From an uncultured Methylocystaceae bacterium (GTDB lineage Bacteria > Pseudomonadota > Alphaproteobacteria > Rhizobiales > Beijerinckiaceae), in NCBI GenBank assembly GCA_937870755.1, contig CALMZV010000073.1, positions 1 to 46,964 of the forward strand: a stretch of 46,964 nucleotides of DNA. The letters run 5' to 3'. Below the pieces are notes generated by a model. It had not been told where the DNA came from, made no database searches, and was given only the letters and a program-made list of their open reading frames with translations. Position numbers and translations under genes: made by a program. Shown piece after piece: positions 43,693 to 46,964 of this stretch. Position 1 is the stretch's first letter. Each line of letters begins with the position of its first letter.

Positions 43693-44214
43693 ATGCGAAA
43701 GCCGATCAAGCCGTTTTCGGTCGAGGTCAAACGCCGGAGCGCGCGCGCGGTCGCGCCGCCGGAAAAACCGCTCGCGCCGTCCGTCGCCGCGCCCGCGCCG
43801 GTTTCCCCCGCGCCGCTTGCCCCGACTCCACTTGCCCCTGCGCCAGCCTCCGCGCACAAACCCGCCGGCCGCATCTTGCAGTGCCTGGTCAGCGAAGCGG
43901 CGGGGGAGGCGATCGCCGAGCAGAATCTCGCGCGCGCCGGCGAGCGCCGCGCCGCATCGCGCAAACCGCCCGTCGCCGGAAAACGGCCCGTGGGACGGCC
44001 GCGCAAGATGGCCGACGAAACGGCCGCCGCGCCCCGCAAACGCGGCCGGCCGCGCAAGACGCCGGCGCAGGAGGCGGTCCCGTCGCCCGCCGCGCCGGTT
44101 GCCATGGCCTCGGCGGTTTCGCGTTCCGACCGCGCCGTGCGGCGCGCGCGCGAGGTGGCGGCGCTGCCGCGTGGGCAGCGCTGGAAACGCCGCCTGCCGA
44201 AGACGCTGCGGTAG
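43693..44214 (+). CDS. Small basic protein with two AT-hook motifs
   Basis: The 173-residue basic protein begins with MRKPIKPFSVEVKRRSAR. A Pro/Ala-rich linker (about 21-55) follows. Then AGRILQCLVSEAAGEAIAEQ is the one ordered-looking segment. Two AT-hooks are present: KRPVGRPRKM (GRPRK 101-105) and KRGRPRKT (GRPRK 118-122). The C-terminus is also basic (GQRWKRRLPKTLR). AT-hooks bind the minor groove of AT-rich DNA, so a nucleoid-associated or regulatory role is likely, but not shown. No ribosome-binding site is clear. It ends one base before the convergent CoA-transferase gene. Confidence 0.75.
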   Translation: MRKPIKPFSVEVKRRSARAVAPPEKPLAPSVAAPAPVSPAPLAPTPLAPAPASAHKPAGRILQCLVSEAAGEAIAEQNLARAGERRAASRKPPVAGKRPVGRPRKMADETAAAPRKRGRPRKTPAQEAVPSPAAPVAMASAVSRSDRAVRRAREVAALPRGQRWKRRLPKTLR

Positions 44215-44215
44215 A

Positions 44216-45313
44216 CTATTTCCTGAGGCGCGGGGCAGGGCGCGGCGGGGCGACGGGCGTCGCCGAAAACCGCACGGGATGGCGCGGCGCACGCACCCGG
44301 CCGAGTTCGCCGGCGTCGACTTCCACGAATGTGCCGTTGGCGAGGGCTTGCGGCTCCTCGATCAGCGAGGCGCGCGAGTTGACGCGCCCGCCCGGCGCGT
44401 CCTCCGCCGCCAGTCGTTTTTCCAACTCCAGCGTCGGCCATTGCGCGAGCGCCTTTTCGGCGATCGCCTGATAGGCCTCGCGGTTCTTCATGCGCTCGAC
44501 GATCGAGGAAAATCGCGGATCGCGGGCGACTTCCGGAATGCCGAGCGCGCGCGTGGTGGCCTCGAACTCCACCTGCTGCAACGATGACAGCGCGATATGC
44601 CCGTCTTTCGTGCGCCACAGCCGATAGCCGGCCGAAACCTCCGGCTGGGGGGCGGGCGCCTCGTCCATGAACGCATGGTTCCACATGCCTTCCGGCCAGA
44701 TGAAGGCGATCGCCGCGTCGAGCATGTTGATGTCCACGCGCTGGCCCTTGCCGGTGCGCGCGCGCGCGAACAGCGCGGCGGCGATGGCCTGCGCGGCGAT
44801 CAGCGAAGTGGTCTTGTCGCAGATATAGGAGCGCACGAGATCGGGCTCGCCGTTCGGACCGGCCTGGCAGGCGGCCACGCCCGCCACGGCCTGCACCACG
44901 CCGTCGTAGGCGCGGCCTTTTGCGCGCGGGCCTTCGTCGCCGAAGCCTGAAATGGAGCAATAGACGATGTCGGGCTTGAGCGCGGCGACCGCCTCGTAGC
45001 CGAACCCGAGCCGCTCGGCCACGCCCGGCCGGAAGTTTTGCAGCAGCACGTCGGCGGTCTTGATCAGTTCGCAGACCTCGCGCTTGCCGGCCTCGCTCTT
45101 GAGATCGACCACACGACCACTCTTGCCGCGGTTGACGGCGAAATAGAGCGCGCTCATGTCGTCCTTGCGCGGCCCGATGGTCCGCGCGGGATCGCCGCCC
45201 GCATCCTCAATCTTGATGACGTCCGCGCCCTGGTCGGCGAGCCATGCGGCCGCCAGCGGCCCCGAGATCACCTGACTCATGTCCACCACGCGCACGCCCG
45301 CCATCGGCCCCAT
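44216..45313 (-). CDS. Class III CoA-transferase (CaiB/BaiF family), second copy
   Basis: The 365-residue enzyme has AGVRVVDMSQVISGPLAAAW, LADQGADVIKIEDAGGDPAR, the catalytic-Asp region GRAYDGVVQAVAG (Asp137), and NRGKSGRVVDLKSEAGKREV. It differs clearly from the copy at 40492, so the two probably use different substrates. It is divergent from a LysR regulator, which is the expected arrangement for local control by an acid inducer (inference). Confidence 0.93.
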   Translation of the reverse strand: MGPMAGVRVVDMSQVISGPLAAAWLADQGADVIKIEDAGGDPARTIGPRKDDMSALYFAVNRGKSGRVVDLKSEAGKREVCELIKTADVLLQNFRPGVAERLGFGYEAVAALKPDIVYCSISGFGDEGPRAKGRAYDGVVQAVAGVAACQAGPNGEPDLVRSYICDKTTSLIAAQAIAAALFARARTGKGQRVDINMLDAAIAFIWPEGMWNHAFMDEAPAPQPEVSAGYRLWRTKDGHIALSSLQQVEFEATTRALGIPEVARDPRFSSIVERMKNREAYQAIAEKALAQWPTLELEKRLAAEDAPGGRVNSRASLIEEPQALANGTFVEVDAGELGRVRAPRHPVRFSATPVAPPRPAPRLRK

Positions 45314-45334
45314 TCGGTTTCCTTCCCCGTTCCG

Positions 45335-45348
45335 TTATGCTGGCATTG
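45335..45348. promoter_or_regulatory. Candidate LysR binding region between CoA-transferase and LysR genes
   Basis: The 92-base divergent gap holds TTATGCTGGCATTG, which contains a short ATGC-N2-GCAT inverted repeat. LysR-type regulators usually bind such imperfect dyads in divergent promoters. No classical T-N11-A box stands out, so this is a weak candidate. Confidence 0.2.
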
Positions 45349-45405
45349 TCGGGGTTCGGCGCGCCCCTCGCAACCCTGCGCGCGAGCCGGAGCGCAAGCC
45401 GCGCC

Positions 45406-46362
45406 ATGAAAAGATTCGACGGACTTCTGGTTTTCGTGAGCGTGGTGGAGCGCCAGAGTTTCGTCGGCGCCGCGCGCCAGCTCGGCCTTTCGCCCGCCGC
45501 CGTCAGCCGCAAGATCCAGGAGCTGGAGGCGCGGCTCGACATCACGCTGATCAATCGCACCACCCGGCGCCTGTCGATCACCGATGTCGGGCGCGAAGTC
45601 TACGAACAGGCCGCGCGCGGGTTCGCCGCGATCGAGGACGCCGAGCGCATCGCCAAACGCCGGCACGAGAAGCCGTCGGGCGTGTTGCGGATTGTGGCGC
45701 CTTATGCCCTGTTGCACCTGGCGCTCATGCCGATCCTGCCGTTGTTTCGCGCCCGCTATCCCGAGGTGCGGCTGGAGTTTCTCGTCACCAACCAGCCGAT
45801 CGATCTCGTCGAGTTCAATTGCGACATCGGCGTGCGTGTCGGCGCGCAGAGCGATTCGACCTACATGATCCGCCCGCTGTTCCAGGCCGAGTATCGCGTG
45901 GTCGCCGCGCCGGCGTTCCTGCGCGCGCGCAAGGCGCCGCGCCGGCCGGGCGATCTCCTCGGCGCGCCGATGGCGGGCTTCCTGACGTCCGCGGGCTCCG
46001 TCGCCACGCTCGCGCCCGCGCCGAACGTGTGGGCCTTCGTCAAGGGCGACAGGCGGGAGGAATTTGCGTTTCAATACGCGCTGGCGGCGACCGACCCGAT
46101 CGTGCTTCTGGATTTTGCGCGCCACGGCGAGGGCTTCGCCATCGTGCTGGAGACGGTGGCGCAACGGATGATCGGTTCCGGGGAACTGCAGATCGTGCTG
46201 CCCGACTGGCGAATCGACGCGAAGATGGAACTGTCGATCATCTATCGTCGGCACGCGACGATGGATTCCAAGACACGCGTGTTTCTGGAATTCATGCGCG
46301 AGAATCTGCGCGGCCTGCTCGAAGGCGCGGGTGACGACAACGCGTTCGACGCCGCCATATGA
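45406..46362 (+). CDS. LysR family transcriptional regulator
   Basis: The 318-residue regulator has an N-terminal winged helix-turn-helix: FDGLLVFVSVVERQSFVGAA, then RQLGLSPAAVSRKIQELEARL (about 18-45). A C-terminal LysR substrate domain follows (VLRIVAPYALLHLALMPILP, and CDIGVRVGAQSDSTYMIRPL). ATG 45406 is set by the domain start; the longer frame is not family sequence. Divergent from the CoA-transferase gene, it probably controls it. A perfect terminator follows at 46377. Confidence 0.92.
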   Translation: MKRFDGLLVFVSVVERQSFVGAARQLGLSPAAVSRKIQELEARLDITLINRTTRRLSITDVGREVYEQAARGFAAIEDAERIAKRRHEKPSGVLRIVAPYALLHLALMPILPLFRARYPEVRLEFLVTNQPIDLVEFNCDIGVRVGAQSDSTYMIRPLFQAEYRVVAAPAFLRARKAPRRPGDLLGAPMAGFLTSAGSVATLAPAPNVWAFVKGDRREEFAFQYALAATDPIVLLDFARHGEGFAIVLETVAQRMIGSGELQIVLPDWRIDAKMELSIIYRRHATMDSKTRVFLEFMRENLRGLLEGAGDDNAFDAAI

Positions 46363-46376
46363 CGCACACGAAAACA

Positions 46377-46404
46377 AAGAGCGGCGCCCGAAGGCGCCGC
46401 TCTT
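46377..46404. terminator. Bidirectional terminator
   Basis: A perfect 12-bp stem AAGAGCGGCGCC/GGCGCCGCTCTT (46377-46388 and 46393-46404) has loop CGAA. It lies between the convergent LysR and PEGS-repeat genes. Confidence 0.8.
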
Positions 46405-46439
46405 CGCCATATTGCTGGCCGGGGTGTTGGGGAGCCCGG

Positions 46440-46667
46440 CTACGCCTGCACGATGGCGGTTTCGCTCTCGGGCTGCCGGTAGGAGGCGGTCACGAGAATG
46501 TCGAGTCCCTCCGGCTTCTGGTAGCCGGCCAGCACGCTCGATTGCGAACCTTCCGGCATGACGAACGAAGCGGTTTCGCCATCCGGCGGCGGCGCGGCGG
46601 TCGTGTCCATCAGACAGGCTGTGCTGACGATGAGCGCGGCGGCGAAAGCAAATCCGAAAGCTTTCAT
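46440..46667 (-). CDS. Small lipoprotein with 14-residue PEG repeats
   Basis: The 75-residue protein starts at ATG 46667 behind GGAGGT. A signal peptide ends in VSTAC (Cys18), a plausible lipobox. From about residue 39 the sequence falls into 14-residue units beginning with Pro-Glu: PEGSQSSVLAGYQK, PEGLDILVTASYRQ, then PESETAIVQA. The same repeat appears in the neighbouring gene at 46780-46964. Each unit has a short hydrophobic strand-like part (V-x-A-S/G-Y) and a Pro-Glu-Gly turn. I know no named family with it. Confidence 0.8.
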   Translation of the reverse strand: MKAFGFAFAAALIVSTACLMDTTAAPPPDGETASFVMPEGSQSSVLAGYQKPEGLDILVTASYRQPESETAIVQA

Positions 46668-46779
46668 GGCGCTGACCTCCGATGGATCGGCCCTTTCGGG
46701 TCGAACAGAATTGGATACTTGTCGAAATCGTCGATTTGAGGGCGTCTGGCCACTTTCAGGGATGATCGGCTTTGCCCGG

Positions 46780-46964
46780 TCACGCCGTCACGGGAACGCT
46801 CGAGCCCTCCGGCGCGCGATAGGAGGCGTATCCCGTCGCCTGCGAGCCTTCCGGCTTGGCGTAGCTTGCGACCACGGCGTTGGCCGAACCTTCCGGCTGG
46901 CCGTAGGAGGCGACCACGGCGTTGGCCGAACCTTCCGGCTGGCCGTAGGAGGCGACCACGGCGT
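46780..46964 (-). CDS. PEGS-repeat protein, 5' partial
   Basis: This open frame runs off the right edge and stops at TGA 46782-46780; sixty residues are visible. It consists of 14-residue repeats with core NAVVASYGQPEGSA, twice perfect, then NAVVASYAKPEGSQ, then ATGYASYRAPEGSS, ending VPVTA. It is a paralogue of the small lipoprotein at 46440-46667, sharing the SY-x-x-PEG core and the same 14-residue period. The start, presumably with a signal peptide, lies outside. Base composition matches neighbours. Confidence 0.8.
   Translation of the reverse strand, partial: AVVASYGQPEGSANAVVASYGQPEGSANAVVASYAKPEGSQATGYASYRAPEGSSVPVTA
46837..46962 (-). repeat. 42-bp tandem repeat, two perfect copies and one diverged
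   Basis: Copies at 46879-46920 and 46921-46962 are identical; a diverged copy lies at 46837-46878 and a weaker one before it. The array probably continues beyond the window. It encodes the PEGS repeats in frame. Confidence 0.92.

Noticed and set aside
46837-46962. CRISPR or spacer-type array at the right edge
   Set aside because: The 42-bp units are contiguous, in frame and code for a sensible peptide repeat.

Overview
The window is very GC-rich, densely coded bacterial DNA with about fifty protein genes, one tRNA gene and no intergenic gap over 300 bases. The gene content points to an alphaproteobacterium, most likely of the Hyphomicrobiales (Rhizobiales). The markers are the order rpiA - DUF2059 - gor - class II DAHP synthase, an Atm1-type ABC transporter followed by a short psd, a DUF2865 protein, a FeeM-like N-acyl amino acid synthase, and many small secreted proteins. 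There are no rRNAs, phage genes, transposases or CRISPR arrays, so this looks like chromosomal core with a few lineage-specific loci. The genus cannot be fixed from sequence alone.

Layout. 1-7.1 kb: the end of a Pro/Gly-repeat plus polyglutamine protein, a 3-hydroxyisobutyrate-dehydrogenase-family enzyme, a Gly/Tyr-rich secreted protein, a putative Na+/H+ antiporter, an orphan amino-acid-type binding protein, Mrp (Fe-S carrier) and a lipoprotein hydrolase. 7.2-13.1 kb: an internally duplicated unknown protein, a GC-rich repeat array, a TakP-like TRAP binding protein facing its probable QM permeases across a shared terminator, and moaA. 13.2-20.1 kb: DUF971, LemA and an M48 protease, an L,D-transpeptidase, a fatty-acid pair (acyl-CoA ligase and dienoyl-CoA-reductase-like SDR), an SDR with CsaA, and tRNA-Val(CAC). 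20.2-28.2 kb: gph, rpiA, DUF2059, gor, tspO, an acyltransferase, DAHP synthase and a LigB-type dioxygenase.

28.3-37.6 kb: a VOC/AHSA1 pair, gltX, a DUF2865 protein with an expanded N-terminus, creA, a small secreted protein, the overlapping chain cysS - GNAT - cimA, then a LOG-family/DUF2147 pair. 37.7-46.4 kb: an Atm1-type ABC exporter, psd, a class III CoA-transferase coupled to an SDR, a FeeM-like synthase, a small AT-hook protein, and a second class III CoA-transferase divergent from a LysR regulator. 46.4-47 kb: two small proteins sharing a 14-residue PEGS repeat; the second runs off the window.

Working together: cysS/gltX (translation), cimA/DAHP synthase (amino-acid synthesis), rpiA/gor (pentose phosphate and redox) and Mrp/moaA (metal cofactors) form a housekeeping background. 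CoA ligase, SDRs and CoA-transferases suggest fatty- or organic-acid degradation. The most unusual material is repetitive: the 135-bp Pro/Gly repeat with polyQ, a 33-bp array, a 42-bp in-frame repeat in a signal region, the PEGS family, and a perfect palindrome holding TATAAT on both strands between moaA and the DUF971 gene. I did not identify a complete new system; the PEGS-repeat pair and the moaA palindrome are the best candidates for follow-up.
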